From Alcanivoracaceae bacterium (GTDB taxonomy: Bacteria; Pseudomonadota; Gammaproteobacteria; Pseudomonadales; Alcanivoracaceae), in the NCBI GenBank assembly GCA_027324795.1, contig DAHVSB010000013.1:1-32240 (forward strand): a stretch of DNA of 32,240 bases, written 5' to 3'. The notes beneath the pieces were generated by a model. The model searched no databases. It was not told the origin of the DNA and saw only the letters and a program-made list of their open reading frames with translations. The position numbers and the translations under genes were made by a program. Shown here piece after piece: positions 8,188 through 16,280 of this stretch. Numbering within the stretch: the first letter of the stretch is position 1; each line of letters begins with the position of its first letter.

Positions 8188-8922
8188 CTATTTGAACAAT
8201 GAGCGTAAGCGTAACGCAAATTTAATTCCAAGACAGTGAACCAATGGGGTTAATAATAAAGCGCTGATTGTTATTTCCACGGCAATAGCACCAAAGAGAT
8301 AAGGCGCTTTCATCATGGCACTCATATGGGATTCCTCCCAGTAAAAGAACCAAGCGTTTTCAGGCGGAAAAACCCACTCATGCAATTGGTAGAAAACTTG
8401 CGTGGGACCCGCAACAAGCAACCACAGCAATAGGGGCACAAAAACAACACTCAAGCCCATTGAACGCTGCCACCAAGTGCTCCGGCCTTCTCGAAGCACC
8501 GCGAGCGCCAGTAGTGGCCAACACAGCAGCACAAGCAAAGCCACCGCTTTAGCTTGCGAAAACAATGTGGCCACATCTTGCAAATGGCGAATTTCCGCTG
8601 GATGGAATAGCTGAATCTTGACGTTGTTGTTGGTGTAATAATGCAGTTGCTCTAAGCCAACGCCATTATTATGCACCGCCGTAGCAACTTGCTGGAACAT
8701 AGCCACATGTTCTGAGGCAGTAAGCAAATGGTACTGTGGCTTAAGTGTGTTTTGAGCGGCATAAGTATTGATGTGCTCATCAATGCTTAACCAGTGGTAC
8801 CAAAAAGCGTAGCCATAATCCCAATAGCCGAACAAGTAAAAAGAGAGCGCCACCGCCAAGATGATGCAAGCTAGGGCATAGAACACCCAAACCAAAGCGC
8901 CCTGCAAACTAGTGTGTTTCAC
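8188..8922 (-). CDS. DUF1461 integral membrane protein, distant Lit (lipoprotein transacylase)-like
   Basis: A 244-residue inner-membrane protein with four hydrophobic helices (about 8-31, 124-144, 156-176 and 205-227) and a large extracytoplasmic loop between the first two. The loop ends with FHPAEIRHLQDV, matching the ExxHLxDV signature of DUF1461. After the third helix comes YQLHEWVFPPENAWFF, matching the second family signature (FHxxFF, then a Trp/Phe-rich stretch). DUF1461 includes Lit of Firmicutes, which moves an acyl chain within lipoproteins using two His residues. H113 and H181 here sit in the corresponding signatures, by recollection of the family rather than by alignment. Whether this Gram-negative relative has that activity is inference. 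The GTG start overlaps the 3' end of the upstream gene by 14 bases and the stop is 13 bases before the next start, so it is translationally coupled. Confidence 0.7.
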   Translation of the reverse strand: MKHTSLQGALVWVFYALACIILAVALSFYLFGYWDYGYAFWYHWLSIDEHINTYAAQNTLKPQYHLLTASEHVAMFQQVATAVHNNGVGLEQLHYYTNNNVKIQLFHPAEIRHLQDVATLFSQAKAVALLVLLCWPLLALAVLREGRSTWWQRSMGLSVVFVPLLLWLLVAGPTQVFYQLHEWVFPPENAWFFYWEESHMSAMMKAPYLFGAIAVEITISALLLTPLVHCLGIKFALRLRSLFK

Positions 8923-10222
8923 TGTTGCCTAGCGCCTTAACAACAACTGTGGCCGCTTGAGTGCGGTGGTGAGTGTAACTTGCGATATCTTGTCCTTCTA
9001 GAGATTGGTCAAAATACATTTTTACCGAAAAACGAAGCTCTTTTTCAGGTGGCCAGTCCTTTAAGGCATAGCCTAAATTCGGGAGCTGTCCCGGGAATTG
9101 CTCAGGCTTGTTTTCTAGTTCCTTATCGTCTTCAAAAACAAGCGCCAAAGGTGTATCAGCCAGGGATTCAGGTAAATCTAAATAGGCCAACAGGTTAAAG
9201 TTTTGCTGGGAATTAAATAAAATCCAGCTGTTATTAGCATCTAAACCTTTATCAATTAATTCTTGCTGTAGCACATTCGGCTCGCCTTTAACCACAGCTT
9301 CAACCCCTTCGCTGTTGGCGGTTTGCACCGTAGCGCCATACTGAGCATTGCCATCAATGCTAACGGTGACCTCAGGGGCTTTTAACATGGCCTTATAGAG
9401 GGCAGGAATTACCGCATGGGAATGAGCTTCATAATGGTCGGGATAACGATAAGCTTGTAATTGCAGTTTCATTACACTTATCCCTGTAATCACTACACGG
9501 GTTTCAAGGTGCATTACAGAGCGAATGGGCCCCACTTTGAAGCCAGTAACACGAGGACGCAGGTTATGGTTGTCTAAGGTGACACGTGCGCGACGGCTCA
9601 TAAACCCTGCCGACATACGCATTTTTAGCGTGTCAATAATTGAACCTTCACCTTGATAGCCCACATGGCTTAGATAAGTCCAATTTAACTCGTTTTTAGG
9701 GTCCACTTTTAGCGTATAGCTAGCTGTGCGGGTTACCCCTGTGGTGAGGTTGTGTTGCACATAAGTCTCAGCGCTGCGACGCGGTGAGTCCGTTACCGCA
9801 TAAAAATAGTAGTCGTCCCCTCTGTGGCTGACTTTAATCTCTGCTACCAAACTGCCGTATTCTGGCTCCACCTCTTTCGGCGCTCTTGCGCCCGCATCTG
9901 AAGCCTTCAGCAATAGCATGTCCTCAGGTGCCATGATGCCAGCCTCTTCCTCGCGATGTAGCCCAGTGCTAGCAAACCAAACCAAGTCAGCAGCACCGTA
10001 CTCATCGATTTGAAAAGGCACTGGAGCAAAGCCTTCGTCGGCACTCCACCGCACCACAGATAGGCGCTCTTGTGGCATACCCAGCAGCATTGGCAATTGC
10101 TTGCCGCGCAATTCAATCACGTGGGTATCTTGCCAACCCAAAGTAGCTGCACCGGTATTCGCAAACATCAATAATCCTATGACTAACGCCATAACTTGAG
10201 TTGTAACCTGCCTGCGCATCAT
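8909..10222 (-). CDS. Uncharacterised secreted protein downstream of gspM
   Basis: A 437-residue protein I cannot assign to a named family. Residues 1-25 form a Sec signal peptide: Arg pair, hydrophobic ALVIGLLMF, then a small-residue cleavage region near NTGAA. The rest looks soluble and rich in beta strands, with no membrane helix. A PVPFQIDEYG motif (67-76), followed by an acidic EDMLLLKASDAGARAP stretch, recalls large uncharacterised exported proteins with a PFQIDE motif, but this is only a resemblance. No cysteine lipobox. It starts 3 bases after the gspM stop and overlaps the DUF1461 gene by 14 bases, so it is part of the gsp transcript and occupies the place where gspN often lies. It is too long and too unlike GspN to be that subunit. 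It could be a periplasmic accessory or a secreted substrate. Confidence 0.7.
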   Translation of the reverse strand: MMRRQVTTQVMALVIGLLMFANTGAATLGWQDTHVIELRGKQLPMLLGMPQERLSVVRWSADEGFAPVPFQIDEYGAADLVWFASTGLHREEEAGIMAPEDMLLLKASDAGARAPKEVEPEYGSLVAEIKVSHRGDDYYFYAVTDSPRRSAETYVQHNLTTGVTRTASYTLKVDPKNELNWTYLSHVGYQGEGSIIDTLKMRMSAGFMSRRARVTLDNHNLRPRVTGFKVGPIRSVMHLETRVVITGISVMKLQLQAYRYPDHYEAHSHAVIPALYKAMLKAPEVTVSIDGNAQYGATVQTANSEGVEAVVKGEPNVLQQELIDKGLDANNSWILFNSQQNFNLLAYLDLPESLADTPLALVFEDDKELENKPEQFPGQLPNLGYALKDWPPEKELRFSVKMYFDQSLEGQDIASYTHHRTQAATVVVKALGNSETH

Positions 10223-10225
10223 GGT

Positions 10226-10765
10226 CTAAGTGTCTCTTTCTAGTGTTGCTCTAACATTAACCGTGCTAGGAAGGTTGCCTGCCGAAATGTCTATATTACT
10301 AACTTCAATGCCATAGCTCTGTTCTAATTCGTATAGCCATTGCATCACTCGAATAAATTCTTGCTGCTCTAGCTGCAACCTCAGCTTATTATTACCTTCT
10401 GGGCTAAAGCTACGCAGCACGACACCAGCACTCGCGGCGCCACTGTTCACTAGAGTCAACACATCTTTATCACTCGGTTGAATGCGGGTGGTGCCGCTAG
10501 TGGTTCGCTGCGCGCCACGAATAAGAGACTCGTGCTCTTGCATCCACTCAAGCAGTTGCTGTTGAGCCACATAGCGTTGCTTGGCATCATCCCGCTTCGT
10601 CATTAAAGGCGACCACAGCAACCAATATAAGCAAAATACAACAGCAACCACACCCAGTATGCTCACCGCCATCTGTTCGCGCTGTGCAAGTCCTCGGTAC
10701 CACTGCTTAGCTGGCTGCAAATACTCATCCATGGACTTCTTTACCGTTGTCAGAGGATTCGTCAT
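10226..10765 (-). CDS. gspM: Type II secretion system protein M
   Basis: Bitopic inner-membrane protein (179 residues) that pairs with GspL and stabilises the platform. It has a short cytoplasmic tail, one membrane helix (about 32-52, VSILGVVAVVFCLYWLLW) and a periplasmic ferredoxin-like domain ending in NLPSTVNVRATLER, the typical GspM closing strand. ATGA at 10765-10762 joins its start to the gspL stop with a 4-base overlap. Identification rests on order, topology and size as much as on sequence, since GspM diverges strongly. Confidence 0.88.
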   Translation of the reverse strand: MTNPLTTVKKSMDEYLQPAKQWYRGLAQREQMAVSILGVVAVVFCLYWLLWSPLMTKRDDAKQRYVAQQQLLEWMQEHESLIRGAQRTTSGTTRIQPSDKDVLTLVNSGAASAGVVLRSFSPEGNNKLRLQLEQQEFIRVMQWLYELEQSYGIEVSNIDISAGNLPSTVNVRATLERDT

Positions 10766-11916
10766 GTGGCTAGCTCCACTTTTAACCGAGCGGTAACGCC
10801 ATTGTCAGCGCTACGAGAGTTTCCAATGCTCACTTTCATGCCCTGCTCATGCAACATGCTTCTTAGCTTTTCAATTTGCGCAAATTCTGGCGCTGTAATA
10901 TCGAAGGAAAGGCTAGATTCGCGCTCATCAAACTGAAAGCGCAAAGGCTGCAAACGTTCAAATTCTTGGTCGGATAGCTGTGTTGCCACAGGTGTCATTA
11001 GGCTTACAAAAGCACTTTCACCGCGACCGTCACTTTGAAGGCGCCGCAACTGATTCTCAAATTCCCGCTGCAACAGCTGTGGGCGGGACGCTTGAGGAAA
11101 TAATGTTTGATATAACGCCACGGCTTGTTGCTGCGCTTCTTTGGCGGCTTGCTGGTATTGATAGGTTTGTACATATAGCAGCCCCCACACTGCCACCAAT
11201 ACAGTGGCTGCAAAATACACCAAAGACCGCCATTCTTGCCACAATAATTGTTGCGCGCTGGTACTCATTGGCGGCAGCTCACCATGAAGCAAGTTTATTC
11301 CTTGCTGCTGCGCAATGGCTTGCTCTAATTCTAAAACAAGTTCCTCAGAAAGCGTTTGTGTAGAGAAGCCATCGCTATCGAGTTCAAGTGCACGAATAGC
11401 GTCATCCACTTGGGACTCATCCACAATTAGGGCTTCATATGCTGACTGAATAATCAATACCTTGGAGGCAGCCGTTATCATCACCGGCGCCCGTTGCTGC
11501 CACAATTGGGCGTCCACATATATACCTGTGACATACCACTGCTGTTGCTGGAAGTAAGTGTATAAACGCTTTAAGGCTGATTGATTACATACCACCACAG
11601 GGTACAGTGATACCCCTCGGCGAGGGGTTTGGTAGCTAAACCATAAATTCTCGGGCGATGCGAGCAGACTCTCCTCAAGAACAAAAGGTAAAACCGCTTG
11701 CATATGTCGCGCTTGCTTGCGGTTCAAGGTTACTTGAGTAAGGGTCGTATCCGCCGCAGACAACACCACTTTCACCGCTTGTTGTTGCAAGTGTGCTGCA
11801 AAAGAGGATAGTTCGCCCTCTTCTATCTCGCCATTGTGGATGAGATAACAATGCTGTGTGCCGATATCATCCGCAGAGAGTATGGGTTCAGTGATATATA
11901 ACACAGTGTTAGTCAT
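10762..11916 (-). CDS. gspL: Type II secretion system protein L
   Basis: A 384-residue platform protein. The cytoplasmic actin-like domain (about 1-225) binds the ATPase GspE. A single membrane helix at about 231-249 (SLVYFAATVLVAVWGLLY) is followed by a coiled-coil-prone QQAAKEAQQQAVALYQ stretch and the periplasmic domain that pairs with GspM. The motif LPFVLEESLLASPENLWF is characteristic of the GspL cytodomain. The ATG at 11916 is chosen because GGAAG lies 8 bases upstream; the in-frame GTG at 11922 is worse placed. It overlaps the gspK stop by 8 bases. Confidence 0.9.
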   Translation of the reverse strand: MTNTVLYITEPILSADDIGTQHCYLIHNGEIEEGELSSFAAHLQQQAVKVVLSAADTTLTQVTLNRKQARHMQAVLPFVLEESLLASPENLWFSYQTPRRGVSLYPVVVCNQSALKRLYTYFQQQQWYVTGIYVDAQLWQQRAPVMITAASKVLIIQSAYEALIVDESQVDDAIRALELDSDGFSTQTLSEELVLELEQAIAQQQGINLLHGELPPMSTSAQQLLWQEWRSLVYFAATVLVAVWGLLYVQTYQYQQAAKEAQQQAVALYQTLFPQASRPQLLQREFENQLRRLQSDGRGESAFVSLMTPVATQLSDQEFERLQPLRFQFDERESSLSFDITAPEFAQIEKLRSMLHEQGMKVSIGNSRSADNGVTARLKVELAT

Positions 11917-12958
11917 TAACACCGCTTCCTTCTTCTTCTGATTGAACGTAATAAAATGGGTTGCACGCTGGCTCCATTGGCATTAGCCGTGGCACCAATT
12001 GGCGGCTGTACACACGTATGTCACCCGATTCTTTGCGTTGGACACGCGTTACCAAGCGCTGGCTCTGCTGGCCTGTTTTTACCTCCACCATGACTTGGAA
12101 ATAATCGGTACGCACACTAAAGGCTTCGCGCAACTCTTGTTGTACTTCCTCATCCAGAGCGCCGAAGGGCCCATTAGCAAACAGCTGAGCTAAATCTTCA
12201 ATCGCACCTTTTTCGCGCTGTTCCATCACATATTTAGTGCCAACGTCGCCTACAGTATCAGCAAAATATGCATCTAGCACCAAGCTTGAAGCTGTGTTGA
12301 CATTTAATTTAGTACCCACGGGTAGCGCTGCAAATAATCCCCAGTACTCGGGCTCTTTAAAACTATCAGCGCGAAAGCTTTTAATAGCTCTAAATTCGGA
12401 TTCATGGGCAATGGGGATATTGGGCGTACGCCGCCAGCGATAATCTCCGTCTTCCGCCCCCTGAATGTCATCCACTAGGTTATTGCTATCAATCCAGTCA
12501 CTCAATTCCGATGCCAGTAATTCAGCCTCCCTAGGGGACTCCAGTAACTGCTGTAAGAGGTTAACGAGACGCTGGTAAGCCGTTGGATTACGCTCGAATG
12601 TTTCTCCATTTTGGACCACTAAGCTGTTCAGATTAAAGCGGCCCTGTAAATCCTGCACACTAGCAGTTATCCATGCGTTTTCATAAGGGGTGGGCGGCAG
12701 GTTCACGGCCCAAAAATCATTAACGCAATCATCTGTTAGCACGCTATGGTTTCGGTCTTGGGCTAAGTCATCGTTTAGCGCCCTTAGCGCCACCACTTCC
12801 GCTGCCATGGCATATTGGTAGCGTTGGTCCCAACCCACCAGGCTTTCGGTGCGAGCAAAATAACGGTCTTGGCGAAACATGACCTCAGTGCCAATTATTA
12901 CCATTAATGCCACTAGCAATAACACTGCAATAAGGGCTATACCGCGCTGCTGTTTCAT
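11909..12958 (-). CDS. gspK: Type II secretion minor pseudopilin GspK
   Basis: Large minor pseudopilin (349 residues) that caps the pseudopilus tip with GspI and GspJ. The leader ends MKQQRG, followed by the hydrophobic IALIAVLLLVALMVIIGTEV. Position 5 of the mature protein is not Glu, which is normal for GspK. The inserted alpha domain is visible through SDWIDSNN and the following acidic stretch. The start is the ATG at 12958, forming ATGA with the gspJ stop (12957-12955). An in-frame TTG at 12970 is rejected. Processing would need a prepilin peptidase encoded elsewhere. Confidence 0.93.
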   Translation of the reverse strand: MKQQRGIALIAVLLLVALMVIIGTEVMFRQDRYFARTESLVGWDQRYQYAMAAEVVALRALNDDLAQDRNHSVLTDDCVNDFWAVNLPPTPYENAWITASVQDLQGRFNLNSLVVQNGETFERNPTAYQRLVNLLQQLLESPREAELLASELSDWIDSNNLVDDIQGAEDGDYRWRRTPNIPIAHESEFRAIKSFRADSFKEPEYWGLFAALPVGTKLNVNTASSLVLDAYFADTVGDVGTKYVMEQREKGAIEDLAQLFANGPFGALDEEVQQELREAFSVRTDYFQVMVEVKTGQQSQRLVTRVQRKESGDIRVYSRQLVPRLMPMEPACNPFYYVQSEEEGSGVND

Positions 12959-13590
12959 GGATGCACCCAAGGGTTGGCCACAATTCTAAAAAACCGGTGC
13001 AACGTTTCGCCCTCTGCAAATTCTAGGGTGAGTTCTATACTGTTTGGCAAAGGCTGCTGCAGTGGTGGCACATTTTCCATACTTAAGGGTGGCCATAGCT
13101 CTTGCCATTCCCATTTATTGTTTGCTCCCCGCATTAAATAACGCCAGCGCACGCTCTCCACCCCCTCAGCCACTAGGGTGCGAACAGGCTCCATATCAAC
13201 GGTTTGGTCCAAGTACGGCCAGTGATAGCGAATCAGCTCGCCCTCTTCTAGTGCATAACTCAGGCGTTGCATTTGGCTGCGTTGGCGCAACTCTAATACA
13301 TTGCTCCAGCCTAGACGGGTAAACGTAAGATGCCTGTCATCTCCCATTAATGCCGGCTCCAGGTCGCCAAAGCCATCGCGTACGGGGCGAGCAATCAACT
13401 GCTCAATATCTTGCGATAATTGCAAGAGCAAACGCTGCCGAGACTCTTGCTGTGCAGCATGCTCCATTAATAAGGCGCGATTATCCAGCGCCTGGGTGAA
13501 GGCGTATTGCGCAAACACATACATGGCAGCAAAAATTGCGATGGCAATAATCACTTCAAGTAAGGTAAAGCCGCTATGCTTAGCCCTCAT
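12955..13590 (-). CDS. gspJ: Type II secretion minor pseudopilin GspJ
   Basis: A 211-residue minor pseudopilin. A six-residue basic leader MRAKHSG is cut before FTLLEVIIAIAIFAAMYVFA, with Glu at mature position 5. The globular part contains DIEQLIARPVRDGFG and the typical late motif LPNSIELTLEF. The ATG at 13590 lies inside the end of gspI (11-base overlap). It forms the tip complex with GspI and GspK. Confidence 0.93.
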   Translation of the reverse strand: MRAKHSGFTLLEVIIAIAIFAAMYVFAQYAFTQALDNRALLMEHAAQQESRQRLLLQLSQDIEQLIARPVRDGFGDLEPALMGDDRHLTFTRLGWSNVLELRQRSQMQRLSYALEEGELIRYHWPYLDQTVDMEPVRTLVAEGVESVRWRYLMRGANNKWEWQELWPPLSMENVPPLQQPLPNSIELTLEFAEGETLHRFFRIVANPWVHP

Positions 13591-14002
13591 GGTTCACCTG
13601 CGGGTTAGCTTGGCTGGGTACCACCTCTGGGGGCGCGCCCAACATAGTCAGTGTTTGGTACACAGGCTCCCACGCTTTGCTATTCTCACGCAATGGCCCC
13701 ACTTCAATATCTACCCGCCGGGTACCAGGGTACGGTCCCTCGGTAACCTTGGTTTGCACACGCCAGTTTCGCTGATTCACCTCCACCGTATCGGTTTGTG
13801 TGCCTGTTTTAGGCCACTCTTGATACACCTGCAATTCCACTAACTTGTTACTGGCGAGCAAATAGCCCTGGGTGTGTTCATCCAGCATTAAGGTATGTTT
13901 GCCTGCTGTGGAAATACTTTGCATAAGCGCCATCATGGAAAATACCAATATGCCTAAGGCCACTAAAACTTCGATAAGCGTAAAGCCTGACTCACGCTTC
14001 AT
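13580..14002 (-). CDS. gspI: Type II secretion minor pseudopilin GspI
   Basis: A 140-residue minor pseudopilin with leader MKRESG and mature start FTLIEVLVALGILVFSMMAL. The family pattern follows: AxNKLxELQ-like ASNKLVELQV, then a Trp-containing strand NWRVQTKV and RRVDIEV. The ATG at 14002 is chosen because GGAG lies 7 bases upstream. The in-frame GTG at 14008 leaves only one base between that GGAG and the start. It overlaps the gspH 3' end by 11 bases. Confidence 0.92.
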   Translation of the reverse strand: MKRESGFTLIEVLVALGILVFSMMALMQSISTAGKHTLMLDEHTQGYLLASNKLVELQVYQEWPKTGTQTDTVEVNQRNWRVQTKVTEGPYPGTRRVDIEVGPLRENSKAWEPVYQTLTMLGAPPEVVPSQANPQVNHEG

Positions 14003-14597
14003 TATCACGCTCCAAGCTTGGGCGGCCTAAAGGGTTCAGCGTAATCTTATGGCTAACGGAAGTGTTGACATCATCCGAATACAAAATAAGAGTGCCTGCA
14101 CTCGCTTCACCACTGGGATAAAAGAAAACCTCCGGTACCACTTCCTTACGGCCAAACTCTTTGCTGCTGGTGATGGTGTCGTCGCTTTCCTGCCAGCGAG
14201 TTAACGCATCTGGGTCTGCCTGCTGAGACGCATCAATATCTTCATCTTCCCAGCGCACGCTAAGCTGAGCGGGCAGCGCAAGTGGCTTGATGCTGCCAGT
14301 GTCAGCGCTATAAGGCTGAAAGCCATCCTCATAAGAAGCAAAGCGCAAGGGAATTAGCTGAGTATCTGTAATGCGCAGTGCCAGCAGCTCGCCTGAATAC
14401 ACACTGTATTCAGACATTTCGCCAAACAGAATTTCTACATGGGTAGCAAAGGTATCGGTTTTGCTTTGCTCTGAAACGCTTAAATTAGGCACCAAAAACG
14501 CAGCCATTAGAGCGAACAAGGTCACCACCAGCAATACCTCTACTAGGGTAAAGCCTTGGCTCTGAGTTATGCGCAATGTTTGATGCCTAGCTAGCAT
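13992..14597 (-). CDS. gspH: Type II secretion minor pseudopilin GspH
   Basis: A 201-residue pseudopilin. The leader of about 15 residues ends in QSQG, then FTLVEVLLVVTLFALMAAFLV with Glu at mature position 5. The C-terminal part shows EVFFYPSGEASAGTLILYSD, the usual GspH FxPxGxxxxxxxxL strand pair. An acidic, Asp-rich insertion (about 125-150) makes it slightly longer than most GspH proteins. The ATG is 3 bases after the gspG stop. Confidence 0.9.
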   Translation of the reverse strand: MLARHQTLRITQSQGFTLVEVLLVVTLFALMAAFLVPNLSVSEQSKTDTFATHVEILFGEMSEYSVYSGELLALRITDTQLIPLRFASYEDGFQPYSADTGSIKPLALPAQLSVRWEDEDIDASQQADPDALTRWQESDDTITSSKEFGRKEVVPEVFFYPSGEASAGTLILYSDDVNTSVSHKITLNPLGRPSLERDNEA

Positions 14598-14600
14598 AAA

Positions 14601-15044
14601 TTAGTCGTCTTGGAGCTGATGGTAATACAGGTCCTTGTTTGCGCCCTCGCCGCCCTCCAAACCATCGGCGCCTAGGCTAATCAGCTCGTATTTGCCCTGG
14701 GCTTGGTCGGGCCCAAGATAAACAAAATCGTTACCCCAAGGGTCCTTAGGAAGGCGCGACAAATAACCACCCTCAGGCCAGCTGCGTGCATTGCTGGGCT
14801 TTTCCACTAATGCTCGCAGGCCTTCATCGGTATTGGGATAGCGGCTGTTATGCAAACGAAACATATCCAGCGCACTGGCAATGCTACTCATATTGGCTTT
14901 GGCCATATCCACCTTGGCTTGCTCCCCCTGACCAATCACGTTAGGCACTATCATGGCCGCTAACAAGCCGATAATGGCCACCACTACCATAATTTCAATC
15001 AGTGTTAAGCCTCTTTGTAAGGACTTTAGCGCTTGGGACTTCAT
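14601..15044 (-). CDS. gspG: Type II secretion major pseudopilin GspG
   Basis: Major pseudopilin (147 residues) that polymerises into the pseudopilus piston. The leader MKSQALKSLQRG precedes LTLIEIMVVVAIIGLLAAMIVP. Leu rather than Phe is at mature position 1, a tolerated variant, and Glu 5 is kept. The C-terminal part has RYPNTDEGLRALVEKP, DPWGNDFVYLGP and ELISLGADGLEGGEGANKD, which includes the loop that binds calcium in this family. GGAG sits 7 bases upstream of the ATG. A gap of 18 bases from gspF and its own strong ribosome site fit the need for more GspG than other subunits. Confidence 0.96.
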   Translation of the reverse strand: MKSQALKSLQRGLTLIEIMVVVAIIGLLAAMIVPNVIGQGEQAKVDMAKANMSSIASALDMFRLHNSRYPNTDEGLRALVEKPSNARSWPEGGYLSRLPKDPWGNDFVYLGPDQAQGKYELISLGADGLEGGEGANKDLYYHQLQDD

Positions 15045-15062
15045 CTTATAACTCCGTCATAT

Positions 15063-16277
15063 TTAGATTTTAAATAAGGCATTCATTTGCAAAATGGGTT
15101 GCATCATGGCGAGCACAATTAAAAACACCAAGCCGGCCATAAAGAGCAACATCAGCGGGCCAAGCAAACTCACCACCGTATCCACTACGCCGGCGAGTTC
15201 TTTTTCTTGATACTCAGCACCGCGAGTGAGCATACGGTCTAATTCACCACTGCTCTCGCCACTGGCAATCATTTGCACCATCATGGCTGGAAAATAATCA
15301 CTTTTGCCTAACGCATGGCTGAGGCTGCCTCCTTCGCGCACACGGCGTGTGGCTTCCAGTACGGCTTCACGAATGGCTAAATTAGTAATCACTTGGCTAG
15401 AAATTGCCATGGCCTCAACCAAGGGCACACCACTGCGCGCCAAAATACCCAAGGTGCTTGCTAGGCGTGTGCTATCTGAGGTGCACACCAAGGTGCCCAT
15501 AATGGGCATTTTAGCTAAGCGCATGTGCACCCGCATACGAAATTTTGGGTTTTTGAGTGCCCGTATAAATATCACCACCGCAATGGTTATAAGTAGCGCA
15601 ACGAGCCACAGCCAATCACGAAGAAAATCGCTCACCGCAATCATTATGCGCGTCAGGATGGGTAAGGCTTGTTCATTGCGCGAAAAAACCTCCACCATGC
15701 GCGGCACCACATAGGTCATCATGAGCACAATAATGACCAAGGAAAACACCATAATAAAGGCAGGGTAAATTAAGGATTGTGTGACGGTGCGCCCAGCATC
15801 GCTGCGCGTTTCTAGGTACTCAGCCAGCTGCTCTAGTACTTGCTCCAAATGCCCGCTTTTCTCGCCCGCCGCCACGGTGGCGCAATACATTTGATTAAAA
15901 GCTTTAGGATAATCGGCGAGGCTAGCAGCGAGGCTGTAACCTTCCATCACCTTACTGCGCACACCTAAAATAATGTGCACCACGTGTTCTTTATTGTGCT
16001 GTTTGGCCACTGAGGACAGGGCCTCTTCCACGGGTAAGCCCGAACGAATTAACGTGGCCATTTGGCGGGTAATAAGGGCTTGTTGCGCGGTGTTTAATTT
16101 ACCTGAACGGGAAAATAACCGCGTGCGCTGGGCTTGTCCTTGGATTTCTTCCACGGCAACGGGAACCCAGCCCTTTTCGCGCAGCTTTTGGCGCACCCAA
16201 CGCGCACTGTCGGCCTCCATGGTGCCTTTGCGCATTTTGCCCTTGTGGTCTAAACAACGATATTCAAATGCGGCCAT
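15063..16277 (-). CDS. gspF: Type II secretion inner-membrane platform protein GspF
   Basis: A 404-residue polytopic core of the platform. It begins MAAFEYRCLDHKGKMRKG, the standard GspF N-terminus. Two repeated cytoplasmic helical domains follow, one with RQMATLIRSGLPVEEAL and one with STLGILARSGVPLVEAM. Membrane helices lie at about 170-190, 220-240 and 375-397. Length and domain order are as expected. The ATG is 3 bases after the gspE stop. Confidence 0.96.
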   Translation of the reverse strand: MAAFEYRCLDHKGKMRKGTMEADSARWVRQKLREKGWVPVAVEEIQGQAQRTRLFSRSGKLNTAQQALITRQMATLIRSGLPVEEALSSVAKQHNKEHVVHIILGVRSKVMEGYSLAASLADYPKAFNQMYCATVAAGEKSGHLEQVLEQLAEYLETRSDAGRTVTQSLIYPAFIMVFSLVIIVLMMTYVVPRMVEVFSRNEQALPILTRIMIAVSDFLRDWLWLVALLITIAVVIFIRALKNPKFRMRVHMRLAKMPIMGTLVCTSDSTRLASTLGILARSGVPLVEAMAISSQVITNLAIREAVLEATRRVREGGSLSHALGKSDYFPAMMVQMIASGESSGELDRMLTRGAEYQEKELAGVVDTVVSLLGPLMLLFMAGLVFLIVLAMMQPILQMNALFKI

Positions 16278-16280
16278 GGG

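Noticed and set aside
11909-12958. GspK lacking Glu at mature position 5, considered as a defect
   Set aside because: GspK proteins generally lack this Glu, so this is normal for the family.
13301-13843. 180-codon plus-strand open frame across gspJ and gspI
   Set aside because: Antisense to two clear pseudopilin genes; Ser/Arg/Cys-rich translation with no domain features.
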